A stretch of 54,517 nt of DNA from Thermovibrio sp. (GTDB lineage: Bacteria > Aquificota > Aquificia > Desulfurobacteriales > Desulfurobacteriaceae): the NCBI GenBank assembly GCA_015488335.1, contig WFNZ01000020.1, positions 1 to 54,517 on the forward strand, given 5' to 3'. A model generated the notes under the pieces. The model made no database searches. It was not told the DNA's origin and was given only the letters and a program-made list of their open reading frames with translations. The position numbers and the translations under genes were made by a program. Shown piece after piece: positions 25,150 through 32,845 of this stretch (position 1 is the first letter of the stretch; each line of letters starts with the position of its first letter).

Positions 25150-25835
25150 TTTAACCTCGGGCCGAAGAGCACCGTTCCTATTCTTACAATTGTAGCCCCT
25201 TCTTCAACTGCAACGGGAAAGTCGTGGGACATTCCCATGGAGAGCTCCGGGAATTTCCTGTTAAAAACTTCTTCCATTCTATCTCTAATCTGGCGGAGCT
25301 CCCTGAAGTATGGCCGAACTTCCTCAGGGTTTTCAAGGTAAGGAGGAACGGTCATGAAACCCAAAACGTTTAGCTGTGGGAACTGAAGGGTGTAGGAAAG
25401 GAGCTCCTCTACTCTCTCTGGTGGGCATCCGTGCTTTGACTCTTCAGGAGAGAGCTTTACCTCAATTAGGAGGTCTATTTCTTTAATGCTCTTTCTCTCC
25501 ATTCTCTTTAAGAGTTCGTCTACAAGCTCTTTCCTGTCTAAGGTCTCTATGCAGTTGAAGAGCTCAACGGCGTATTTCACTTTGTTTGTTTGGAGGTGGC
25601 CAATCATGTGCCACTGTGCACCTGTTAGGTCTTTCAGCTGAGGAATCTTCTCCCTCGCTTCCTGAACCCTGTTCTCCCCGAAAAGCCTTACTCCAGCCTC
25701 GTAGGCTTCCCTTATCTCATCTGGGGTTCTGGTTTTTGTGGCGGCAAGGAGTTTAACCTCATCGGTTTGCCTTCCAGCTCTCAGGCAGGCCTTCTCTATC
25801 TCTTCCATTATCCGTTTGTAGTTCTCCCTAATCAT
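25146..25835 (-). CDS. yggS: Pyridoxal-phosphate homeostasis protein (YggS/PLPBP family)
   Basis: A 229-aa TIM-barrel PLP carrier. LLAATKTRTPDEIREAYEAG holds the PLP lysine (usually VSK; here ATK). GENRVQEAREK, WHMIGHLQTNKVKY and LSMGMSHDFPVAVEEGAT are family signatures. It buffers free PLP and amino-acid metabolism. It overlaps the upstream SH3-domain gene by 8 nt. Confidence 0.93.
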   Translation of the reverse strand: MIRENYKRIMEEIEKACLRAGRQTDEVKLLAATKTRTPDEIREAYEAGVRLFGENRVQEAREKIPQLKDLTGAQWHMIGHLQTNKVKYAVELFNCIETLDRKELVDELLKRMERKSIKEIDLLIEVKLSPEESKHGCPPERVEELLSYTLQFPQLNVLGFMTVPPYLENPEEVRPYFRELRQIRDRMEEVFNRKFPELSMGMSHDFPVAVEEGATIVRIGTVLFGPRLK

Positions 25836-26907
25836 TTTCTAACCTCTCGTAAACTTCATCTGCAAAGAACCAGAGGTCGTCGCTTAAGTTAGACTCGGAG
25901 TTCTCCAGAAATGACTTCCAGTTCTTTAGATAACCCAGTTTGTAGAGGTGGTAGCTGGAGTCAACAAAACCACAGTCTTCAAACGAATCCTTACCGTTAA
26001 ACCTGTAAATTCTCAGGTCAACAAACTTGTCAACTCCAGATTTAAAAAACTCCTCTGAAAGTCTCCGCCAGAATTCGTAGTTAGATTCTTTCAGAAAGAG
26101 CCTCGTTTTCCTGTCGGTTATGGGCTTTCCGTTTTTTAAGAAGAATTTGTACTTAAGGTTTACAACTACGCCAATTCCCCCGTCATCGGTTTTAACTACT
26201 TCCAAGTCTGAATCTTTAACGGGAAGGGTTTTAACGTAGTATCCCAGCCTGTCGGCAAGGGGAGATGAGAGCTTTGCGCTGTTAAAGATATCTATAAGCC
26301 TGTTGGTCTTTTTAAGAATAGAATCTACGTCTAAATCGGCGTTCTTTTTCACAGGTTCAAGGGAAGTGTAGTAGTGGTTCCTGTAAAAGTATCCGCCATT
26401 TCCTTTAAGAAGGGCTGTCCCTGGCTTAATAGCAATGGAGTTTACGCCGTCTGACAGTATGGCTCTTCTGTTTATAACCACAACCGAGAAATTTCCAGAC
26501 TCAACGTTTAAGTCTTTTTTGGGAACCAAGAAAGCCCTGTTTCTAAAAATGCAAACGGCTTTCCCATCTTTAACCTTTGCAACGTAAAGAACGTCATTTT
26601 CTTTCAGGTCAAGACCGTTAAGGTTTTCCGGAGAAGTTATGAGGACAAACTTTAGGGGGAGCTCCCCCATAACTTTTTCAAGGGGAAAGTTAAAACTTGT
26701 GTAGTCAAGGTTGACCCAGCCGTTTTCTGTCTTTCCCCAGAATGTAAAGAGGGATGTGAGGAGAGCTCTCTCCCCCTTATTCAAGGTCTTTTCTATCTGA
26801 CCCATTGGAGTCTGTCTTACTGAAACGGCACTTGCTACAACGTTAAATTCCTGAGAGTGTGAAACAGCAGGAAGCAGGAGTAAAAGAGACAACAGAAACT
26901 TCCTCAT
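25828..26907 (-). CDS. Exported SH3-like domain protein, function unknown
   Basis: A 359-aa protein with a clear signal peptide (MRKFLLSLLLLLPAVSHS, cleavage near residue 18). Next comes a bacterial SH3-like stretch (NVVASAVSVRQTPMGQIEKTLNKG...WGKTENGWVNLDY) at residues ~20-75. The rest is unrecognised, with several beta-rich segments and lysine/aspartate-rich loops. It probably acts in the periplasm, perhaps in envelope binding. It is coupled to a thioesterase gene upstream (4-nt overlap) and yggS downstream. Confidence 0.75.
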   Translation of the reverse strand: MRKFLLSLLLLLPAVSHSQEFNVVASAVSVRQTPMGQIEKTLNKGERALLTSLFTFWGKTENGWVNLDYTSFNFPLEKVMGELPLKFVLITSPENLNGLDLKENDVLYVAKVKDGKAVCIFRNRAFLVPKKDLNVESGNFSVVVINRRAILSDGVNSIAIKPGTALLKGNGGYFYRNHYYTSLEPVKKNADLDVDSILKKTNRLIDIFNSAKLSSPLADRLGYYVKTLPVKDSDLEVVKTDDGGIGVVVNLKYKFFLKNGKPITDRKTRLFLKESNYEFWRRLSEEFFKSGVDKFVDLRIYRFNGKDSFEDCGFVDSSYHLYKLGYLKNWKSFLENSESNLSDDLWFFADEVYERLEND

Positions 26908-27314
26908 TCTTTCCTCTCCTTAAAGACGAACATCAGTGCCTCAGCCTCTGCAACCTTTTCGCCTGAAACTTTCTTCATAACCGCTTTAGTTATCTTAAAT
27001 CTTCTCCTCTCTTCTTCCACCCAGGCCTCAACTTCAACCTCTTCGCCAACGTAAAGGGGAGAGTGGAACCTAACAGCTATCTTCCCGGTGAGGAACCGCT
27101 CCTCAATCTCCTGCAGGTATGCCATAGACTCGTCTAAGATGAGTGAAATTATCCCGCCGTGGATAACGTTATTGTAGCCTTGGTAGTATTTAGGAAGGGA
27201 AAAACGGCTGTAGACTCTGTCATCCTTCCTTTCAAACTTCAGGTGCATACCCTTTGGGTTTTCCTCACCGCAGACGAAACAGTAGTTGTCCCTTCTCAGC
27301 TTTTTTCCACTCAT
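26904..27314 (-). CDS. Hotdog-fold thioesterase (PaaI/YiiD-like)
   Basis: A 136-aa protein starting MSGKKLRRDNYCFVCGEENP. CFVCG..NPKGMHL and the hotdog motif VIHGGIISLILDESMAY identify an acyl-CoA thioesterase-like fold. A longer frame reaches back to 27392 but would overlap the divergent polX start and add a spurious hydrophobic leader, so I start at the ATG at 27314. It is the first gene of the operon running down to hldD. The substrate is unknown. Confidence 0.85.
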   Translation of the reverse strand: MSGKKLRRDNYCFVCGEENPKGMHLKFERKDDRVYSRFSLPKYYQGYNNVIHGGIISLILDESMAYLQEIEERFLTGKIAVRFHSPLYVGEEVEVEAWVEEERRRFKITKAVMKKVSGEKVAEAEALMFVFKERKE

Positions 27315-27357
27315 AGCAAATGAATTATAGGTTATAAATAGAAATAGGGAGGTAGAG

Positions 27358-29085
27358 ATGAAGAACAAAGAGCTGGCAGACATATTTGACAAGTGGGCAG
27401 ATATACTGGAGTTTATGGGAGATAACCCTTACCACATAAGGGCTTACAGGAATGCTGCAAGGCTGATAAGAGATCTTTCTGAAGATATAGAAGTGCTTGC
27501 AAAAGAGGGGAAACTCTCTCAGCTTCCGGGAATAGGCCAGAGGCTTCAGGCAAAGATATTAGAGTTTCTGAGAACCGGAAAGATTGAGGAGTTTGAAAAA
27601 TTAAAGCAGCAGGTTCCAGATACAATCTTCACACTTTTAGATATTCCCGGTGTAGGGCCTAAAACCGTTAAGCTCCTCTACGATGAGCTGGGTATAAGGA
27701 GCATTGAAGACCTTAAAAGGGCAATTGAGAGGGGAGATCTTTTAAAGCTTCCCGGTTTCGGCCTCAAAAAGGTTGAGAAGATAAAGAAGGGGATAGAGCT
27801 CTTTGAAAAGAGCGGCGGAAGGATACTTTTAGGCGTTGCAGTGTTCATAGCCGACAGGATAGTGAACCAGCTGAAGGAACACTCTGCCGTTGAAAGGATA
27901 TCTGTCTGCGGTTCAACAAGGAGGATGAAGGAAACAGTTGGAGATATAGACATACTGGCAACCGGGAAGAACAACCTTGAGATAATTGAGGCCTTCGTCA
28001 ACCTACCGAACGTTAAGGAAATTCTCTGGAAGGGGACAAAGAAGGCTACAGTAATTGTTGAAGAAGGGGAACAGGTTGATTTAAGGGTAATTGAGCCGGA
28101 GTCTTACGGAGCGGCACTCCAGTATTTCACGGGATCTAAAGCCCACAACATTCACCTTAGAACAATATGCCTCAAGCTGGGCTACAAGCTCAACGAATAC
28201 GGCCTCTTCAAGGGAGATGAAAGGATTGCCGGAAGAACCGAAGAGGAGATATACAGCGCCCTTGGAATGGACACTCCGCCCCCGGAGATAAGGGAGGATA
28301 CAGGAGAAATTGAAGCGGCTCTGGAACACAGGCTTCCCAAACTGGTTGGATACGATGAGATAAAGGGAGACCTCCACATCCACTCAAACTGGTCAGACGG
28401 TGCATCAACCATTGAGGAGATAGCGAAAAAAGCTATAGAGATGGGCTATAGGTATGTTGCTATAACAGACCACTCAAAGAGTTTAAAGGTTGCAAACGGC
28501 CTTTCAGAAGAGGACTTAGAGAGGAGAAACTACGAGATAGACAGACTCAACGAGAAGTTTAAAGGGAAGATTAAGATACTGAAAGGGGCAGAGGTTGACA
28601 TACTGCCCGACGGAAGCCTTGACTACCCCGACGAGATACTAAAAGAGCTTGACTTCGTTGTTGCCGCAGTCCACTCAAGGTTTACTCAGGACAACACGGA
28701 GAGGATTTTGAAGGCGATAAACAACCCCTACGTAAACGTTATAGCCCACCCAACGGGAAGGGTTATCGGCCAGAGGGAAGGGTACCCCTTAGACTTAGAG
28801 AAGGTAATGAAAGCTGCAGCTGAAACGGGAACGGCCTTAGAGGTTAACTCTTACTACAACAGGCTGGATCTGAGGGACGCCCACTGCAGGATGGCTATTA
28901 AGTTCGGGGTGAAGCTGGTCATAAGCACGGACTCCCACCACGTAGACCACATGTGGATGATGAAGTTGGGAGTTGGAACGGCCAGAAGGGGCTGGGTGGA
29001 GACGAAAGATGTTGTGAATGCCGGGGGTTTGAGGGAGCTCCGCCGGTTCGTAAAGGAGAAGAGAAAAAAGTTTGGCGTCAAGTAG
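27358..29085 (+). CDS. polX: Family X DNA polymerase with PHP domain
   Basis: A 575-aa protein. Residues 1-80 are the 8-kDa-like domain with helix-hairpin-helix LPGIGQRL, followed by IPGVGPKT and LPGFGLKK. The palm has G185-S186 and the metal-binding D196-I-D198. The C-terminal PHP domain begins GDLHIHSNWSDG (D338, H340, H342) and contains AITDHS and STDSHH, the likely metal-dependent nuclease site. Bacterial PolX acts in base-excision repair gap filling, and the PHP domain gives 3'-5' exonuclease or AP-endonuclease activity. It is divergent from the thioesterase operon and is followed at once by the hsp20 promoter. Confidence 0.95.
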   Translation: MKNKELADIFDKWADILEFMGDNPYHIRAYRNAARLIRDLSEDIEVLAKEGKLSQLPGIGQRLQAKILEFLRTGKIEEFEKLKQQVPDTIFTLLDIPGVGPKTVKLLYDELGIRSIEDLKRAIERGDLLKLPGFGLKKVEKIKKGIELFEKSGGRILLGVAVFIADRIVNQLKEHSAVERISVCGSTRRMKETVGDIDILATGKNNLEIIEAFVNLPNVKEILWKGTKKATVIVEEGEQVDLRVIEPESYGAALQYFTGSKAHNIHLRTICLKLGYKLNEYGLFKGDERIAGRTEEEIYSALGMDTPPPEIREDTGEIEAALEHRLPKLVGYDEIKGDLHIHSNWSDGASTIEEIAKKAIEMGYRYVAITDHSKSLKVANGLSEEDLERRNYEIDRLNEKFKGKIKILKGAEVDILPDGSLDYPDEILKELDFVVAAVHSRFTQDNTERILKAINNPYVNVIAHPTGRVIGQREGYPLDLEKVMKAAAETGTALEVNSYYNRLDLRDAHCRMAIKFGVKLVISTDSHHVDHMWMMKLGVGTARRGWVETKDVVNAGGLRELRRFVKEKRKKFGVK

Positions 29086-29113
29086 TTGACTTTGAAAAAA
29101 GCAGGTTTAAATT
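29086..29113 (+). promoter_or_regulatory. Promoter of hsp20
   Basis: TTGACT (29086-29091), 16 nt, TAAATT (29108-29113). The same -10 sequence is used before hspR. The -35 begins on the base after the polX stop codon. Confidence 0.6.
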
Positions 29114-29130
29114 TAAAATAGGATTTTAAG
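29112..29130. promoter_or_regulatory. Second copy of the candidate HspR operator, at hsp20
   Basis: TTTAAAA-N5-TTTTAAG differs from the hspR copy by one base in the arms, with the same 19-bp length and a spacer also starting TA. It overlaps the -10 and probable start site, a good place for repression. A third half-site TTTTAAG lies at 29146-29152 beside the Shine-Dalgarno. Confidence 0.55.
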
Positions 29131-29161
29131 TTAGCTAAAACCAGATTTTAAGGAGGGAGAG

Positions 29162-29698
29162 ATGTTTGGAGGATTCTTCGGAAGAGGATTTGGAAGAGGA
29201 AGAAGAGGGTTTGACCCCTTTGAGGATATGTTCAGGCAGTTTCAGGAAATAGAGAGAATGATGGCTGAAATGATGAGGGGGTTTGGTGGACTTGGAAGGG
29301 AGCTCCCCGGCTTTGAAGCAGGCTTTGAACCGAGGATTGAGATGTATGAAACCCCCGACGAGATAGTTGTAAGGGCCGAAATGCCAGGCCTTGATAAAGA
29401 CAGCATAGACGTTAAGGTTCGCGGAAACTACCTGATAATAAGAGGTGTTAAGAAGCAGGAGCAGAAGGAGGAGAAGGACAACGTCTTCTTCAGCGAGACC
29501 TTCTACGGAGAGTTCCAGAGGGTAATTCCTCTGCCTGTAGAGGTTAAAGAAGAAGGGATAGAGGCATACTACGACAGGGGAGTTCTTGAGATAAGGTTAC
29601 CCAAGGCCGAAACCGCAAGGAAAGAGGTTAAGATTATCGTCAAAGAGCCTGAGGAGAAAGACAAAGGCAAGGAAGATAAAGGTAAAGAGGAGAAGTAG
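29162..29698 (+). CDS. hsp20: Small heat-shock protein, Hsp20/alpha-crystallin family
   Basis: A 178-aa holdase chaperone. The N-terminus is Gly/Arg/Phe-rich (FGGFFGRGFGRGRRGF). The alpha-crystallin domain spans ~55-150 (EIMYETPDEI-type start, VRAEMPGLDKDSIDVKVRGN, then a GVLEIRLPK-like end). The tail is unusually charged and repetitive, with EEKDKGKEDKGKEEK. The typical I-x-I/V motif may be IIV. It has its own promoter with a candidate HspR operator and its own terminator. Confidence 0.93.
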   Translation: MFGGFFGRGFGRGRRGFDPFEDMFRQFQEIERMMAEMMRGFGGLGRELPGFEAGFEPRIEMYETPDEIVVRAEMPGLDKDSIDVKVRGNYLIIRGVKKQEQKEEKDNVFFSETFYGEFQRVIPLPVEVKEEGIEAYYDRGVLEIRLPKAETARKEVKIIVKEPEEKDKGKEDKGKEEK

Positions 29699-29736
29699 AC
29701 CGTTTGGTTACAGACTTTCCGAGAAATTTGATGGTG

Positions 29737-29763
29737 GCCGCCCGAAAGGGCGGCTTTTTATTT
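29737..29763 (+). terminator. Rho-independent terminator after hsp20
   Basis: A 7-bp GC-only stem GCCGCCC/GGGCGGC with a stable GAAA loop (29737-29754), followed by TTTTTATTTT. Confidence 0.92.
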
Positions 29764-29791
29764 TGACAGAAGGAATTTCACAGCCGATATT
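29763..29791 (+). promoter_or_regulatory. Candidate promoter of the radical SAM gene
   Basis: A perfect -35 TTGACA (29763-29768) lies at the end of the hsp20 terminator T-tract. The -10 is weaker: GATATT at 17-nt spacing, or the overlapping TATTTAAT. Confidence 0.45.
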
Positions 29792-29827
29792 TAATGAGAA
29801 CGATTTTCAATTAGGTAAAGGAGGTTT

Positions 29828-31486
29828 ATGTCTGAACTTGTTGTTATAAACGAGTGCAGCCACTTACAGCTTAACCCGAACGACCTGAAGGTTCTTCTGG
29901 TCTATCCGGGAGAGGAGAAGGTAGGTTTATCAAGCCTTGCAGTTCACAGAGTTTACTCCCTTTTGAACCAGATAGAGGGAGTGAGCTGTGACCTGATATT
30001 TGAAGGGCTTGAGAACTCCTACTTTTTAGGTCTCCATCCTAAAGAGTTTGATGTTATTGCCTTTTCCATAACCTACGAGAACCACATCTTTAAGGCCGCA
30101 GAGCTCCTCTCAGGGTGGGGAATAGAGCCCTTAAGGGAGAGAAGAAAAGACTCTCCCTTGGTCATTGGAGGGGGAATAGGCCTCTACTACAACCCGGCGC
30201 CTTTCCTTCCGCTGTTTGACGCAGTTTACCTTGGAGAGGCAGAGGGGAGAATTGAGGAGGTTTTTGGGGCTCTGCGGCAGAACCCTACCCTTGAAGTTCT
30301 ATCAGAGTTTGACAACGTAATAGTCAGCAGGGACTACAGCTACAGATACAACGGCCTGCTGATTGAAGAGATAATCGGAGAGAGAAAAAGAATATACAGG
30401 TCAAAGGTTTTCCCCCAAACTCCGTCCCACTCCTGTTTTCTCACAGGAGATACGGCCTTTAAAGACATGTTCCTCATAGAGCTCAACAGGGGCTGTATAG
30501 AGAAGTGTCGGTTCTGCGTTGCAACCTACATGGGGCTTCCCTACAGGGAAAAGAGCTTGGAAGTTGTTGAAAAAGAGATAGCCCTTGCGTCTAAATACGT
30601 TGATAGAGTGGGATTGATAGGTGCAGGGGTAACCGATTACTCAAAGATGGAGGAACTTCACCAAATTCTCAAGAAATACGGGGTTAAAGCCTCATTCTCT
30701 TCCCTGAAGGCCTCTTCCCCTTCTCCAGAAATCTTTGAGATTATCAGGGAATCGGGGCAGAAAACGGTTACGATAGCTCCCGAGGCTGGAAGTGAAGAGC
30801 TCCGCTTCGCAATAAATAAAAAAGTTCCAGATGAAAAGTACTTCTCCTTTGCAGAAAAAGCCCTTGAAAGCGGAGCGGAGAACATAAAACTCTACTTCTT
30901 GATAGGCCTTCCAGGTGAAACAGATGAGGATATTAAGGCCATAGCGGAAATGGCAAGGAAATTCACCGAAATCGGCCGGAAATACTGGAAGGAGAGGAGA
31001 GTTAAAGGGGAAGTTCACCTGAGCGTTAACCCGGTAATAGCAAAACCCTTTACTCCTTTCCAGTGGTATGGGTTGAACCCTAAGTCGGCAGTAGAGAAGA
31101 AACTGAGGCTGCTTCAAAGGGAGCTCCGAAAAGTAAAAGGTATGAAGCTGACTCACGAAAACGTAAGGGATGCAGTTCTTCAGGCCATAATTTCAAGGGG
31201 AGATACGAGGGTAGGAGAGGCAGCAGTAATAAGCGCAGTTAAAAGGATTCCATTTAGAAAAGTTCTCAAAGAGATGGGGCTTCCCTTTGAGGAACTCTAC
31301 ACCAGAGAGAGGGAAAAAGAGGAGATTTTCCCTTGGGATATAGTGGAGAGCGGTATAAACAGGGAATACCTGTGGAGGGAATACCAGTTTACCTATCATA
31401 GGAGGTCAACTCCCACCTGCTTTCCCGGCTGTAAAGTTTGCGGCCTCTGTGGAACCGTTGAGGAGAAAGAGATTGTTAAGGTTTAA
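29828..31486 (+). CDS. B12-binding-domain radical SAM protein, function unknown
   Basis: A 552-aa protein. Residues ~20-190 are cobalamin-binding-like (VLLVYPGEEKVGLSSLAVHRVY, then VIGGGIG and DAVYLGEAEG). The radical SAM core starts ELNRGCIEKCRFC with Cys223, Cys227 and Cys230 for the 4Fe-4S cluster. APEAGSEELRFAINKK is a typical SAM-binding strand. The C-terminus has an extra cysteine cluster, CFPGCKVCGLCG, which may bind a second cluster or zinc. The chemistry (methyl transfer or ring formation) cannot be inferred. It stands alone between the hsp20 terminator and the lpxC promoter. Confidence 0.85.
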   Translation: MSELVVINECSHLQLNPNDLKVLLVYPGEEKVGLSSLAVHRVYSLLNQIEGVSCDLIFEGLENSYFLGLHPKEFDVIAFSITYENHIFKAAELLSGWGIEPLRERRKDSPLVIGGGIGLYYNPAPFLPLFDAVYLGEAEGRIEEVFGALRQNPTLEVLSEFDNVIVSRDYSYRYNGLLIEEIIGERKRIYRSKVFPQTPSHSCFLTGDTAFKDMFLIELNRGCIEKCRFCVATYMGLPYREKSLEVVEKEIALASKYVDRVGLIGAGVTDYSKMEELHQILKKYGVKASFSSLKASSPSPEIFEIIRESGQKTVTIAPEAGSEELRFAINKKVPDEKYFSFAEKALESGAENIKLYFLIGLPGETDEDIKAIAEMARKFTEIGRKYWKERRVKGEVHLSVNPVIAKPFTPFQWYGLNPKSAVEKKLRLLQRELRKVKGMKLTHENVRDAVLQAIISRGDTRVGEAAVISAVKRIPFRKVLKEMGLPFEELYTREREKEEIFPWDIVESGINREYLWREYQFTYHRRSTPTCFPGCKVCGLCGTVEEKEIVKV

Positions 31487-31487
31487 T

Positions 31488-31548
31488 TGCAAATTTGCAC
31501 TTTTCTCTATTGTAGGACGGGAAAACCAACGGATATTCAGAATATAAT
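31488..31548 (+). promoter_or_regulatory. lpxC upstream region: 12-bp palindrome and -10 box
   Basis: A perfect palindrome TGCAAATTTGCA (31488-31499) lies directly after the radical SAM stop. TATAAT at 31543-31548 is a good -10 for lpxC, but no clear -35 lies 16-18 nt before it. The palindrome may be an operator or chance. Confidence 0.35.
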
Positions 31549-31581
31549 TCCGCTGTGAGTAAAAACTGAACAGGAGAGTCA

Positions 31582-32505
31582 ATGCAAGTTTACCAGAGAA
31601 CCCTTGCAAAAGAGGTCTCCTTTAGCGGTATAGGGCTCCACACCGGAAAGAAGGTAAACGTTCGGCTTGTTCCCGCACCGGCAGATACGGGAATCGTCTT
31701 CATAAGAACGGACATCAAAGGCTCTCCTTCTATAAAAGCCTCTCCGGAACACCTGAGCAGGCTCTTTTACGCAACAAACCTATCAGATGGAAACATAAGT
31801 GTTCAAACGGTTGAACACCTTATGGCAGCCCTTTCTGCCTTTGGAATAGACAACCTCTTTGTCTACTTAGATTCAGAGGAACTGCCGATTCTTGACGGGA
31901 GCTCCGCCCCCTACATCTACCTGTTTGAGGAGACGGGTGTTAGAGAGCTCTCCAAAAAGAGGAAGTACGCAGTTCTGAAAAAGGAAGTTTTGGTTGAGTT
32001 TGAAGGGAAGAGGATTCTAGCAGAACCCTCAGACAGGCTTGAGATAGACAACACAATCTCGTTCAACCACACCTACAAAAAGGTTCGCCATCAGAGGATA
32101 GTATATATCCATACTCTTAAAAATTTTAAAGAGATAGCAAAAGCCAGAACTTTTTGCTTTTACCAGGAAGTTGAAGCCTTAAGAGCTGCAGGCCTTGCAA
32201 GGGGTGGAAGTTTAGAAAATGCTATAGTTATAGACGACTACGGAATTTTAAACGAAGGAGGCTTAAGGCTTGAGAACGAGTTTGTAGCCCACAAAACCCT
32301 TGACCTCATCGGAGACCTCTACATTCTGGGTTATCCGCTCCTTGCAAAAGTAACGGCCTTTAGAACAGGCCACGCACTGAACGCAGCCCTCGTTAAGAGG
32401 ATTTACGGCGAAAAACTCTACGAGCTTGTTGAGTTTGGAGAGGGAGCAGTAGAAGGAATAGAAGGAGTAGCCTTTGGAGAAGAGGGAGCTCCCTCAGTTA
32501 ATTGA
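31582..32505 (+). CDS. lpxC: UDP-3-O-acyl-N-acetylglucosamine deacetylase
   Basis: A 307-aa zinc enzyme for the committed step of lipid A synthesis. SGIGLHTGK, TVEHLMAAL (zinc His) and HKTLDLIGDLYIL (second His and Asp) are diagnostic. ILDGSSAPY varies from the common DGSAAPF and is encoded across a GGAGCTCC octamer. FRTGHALNAALV closes the domain. Its presence shows an LPS-bearing outer membrane. The 3' end overlaps the next reading frame by 32 nt. Confidence 0.96.
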   Translation: MQVYQRTLAKEVSFSGIGLHTGKKVNVRLVPAPADTGIVFIRTDIKGSPSIKASPEHLSRLFYATNLSDGNISVQTVEHLMAALSAFGIDNLFVYLDSEELPILDGSSAPYIYLFEETGVRELSKKRKYAVLKKEVLVEFEGKRILAEPSDRLEIDNTISFNHTYKKVRHQRIVYIHTLKNFKEIAKARTFCFYQEVEALRAAGLARGGSLENAIVIDDYGILNEGGLRLENEFVAHKTLDLIGDLYILGYPLLAKVTAFRTGHALNAALVKRIYGEKLYELVEFGEGAVEGIEGVAFGEEGAPSVN

Positions 32506-32845
32506 GAAATACATCCTTCAGATATCAATTTCAATATTCTTCATAATCTTAATTGCCCAAGCTCCCCTTTTATACTACAGCGTCCTTCCAAACATTCAGT
32601 TCAAAATTCTAACGGTAAGGTGTTTAACTCTAAACCTGCTCTCCGCATTTCTCTTCTTCTGGTTTAAGGATGGAAGGTTCAGGGAGCTCCTTCCGTTTCC
32701 TATCTTAGGGGTTTTAATATCTCTACTCTACCTAAAAACAGGGAAATTCTTACTTCTTCCATTCTGTCTCTCTGCAACTGCAACGTCTGTGATAGACGTG
32801 GCTCTCGTTGCCTATCTTTCAATATCTGTCAGGTTTGAGAGGTAG
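32474..32845 (+). CDS. Small multi-pass membrane protein, function unknown
   Basis: Up to 123 aa with about four hydrophobic segments (ISIFFIILIAQAPLLYY, LTLNLLSAFLFFWF, FPILGVLISLLYL, and a last one near ATATSVIDVALVAYL). The topology resembles AtpI-like or other small envelope proteins, but no family was recognised. The called start is a TTG inside lpxC. A start nearer the lpxC stop is possible, so the first ~15 residues are uncertain. It converges with and overlaps the next minus-strand gene by 17 nt. Confidence 0.65.
   Translation: MEKRELPQLIEKYILQISISIFFIILIAQAPLLYYSVLPNIQFKILTVRCLTLNLLSAFLFFWFKDGRFRELLPFPILGVLISLLYLKTGKFLLLPFCLSATATSVIDVALVAYLSISVRFER

Noticed and set aside
26904-27392. 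Thioesterase starting at 27392 with a hydrophobic, signal-like leader.
   Set aside because: That start overlaps the divergent polX gene. The family sequence begins at Met 27314, and hotdog thioesterases are cytoplasmic.
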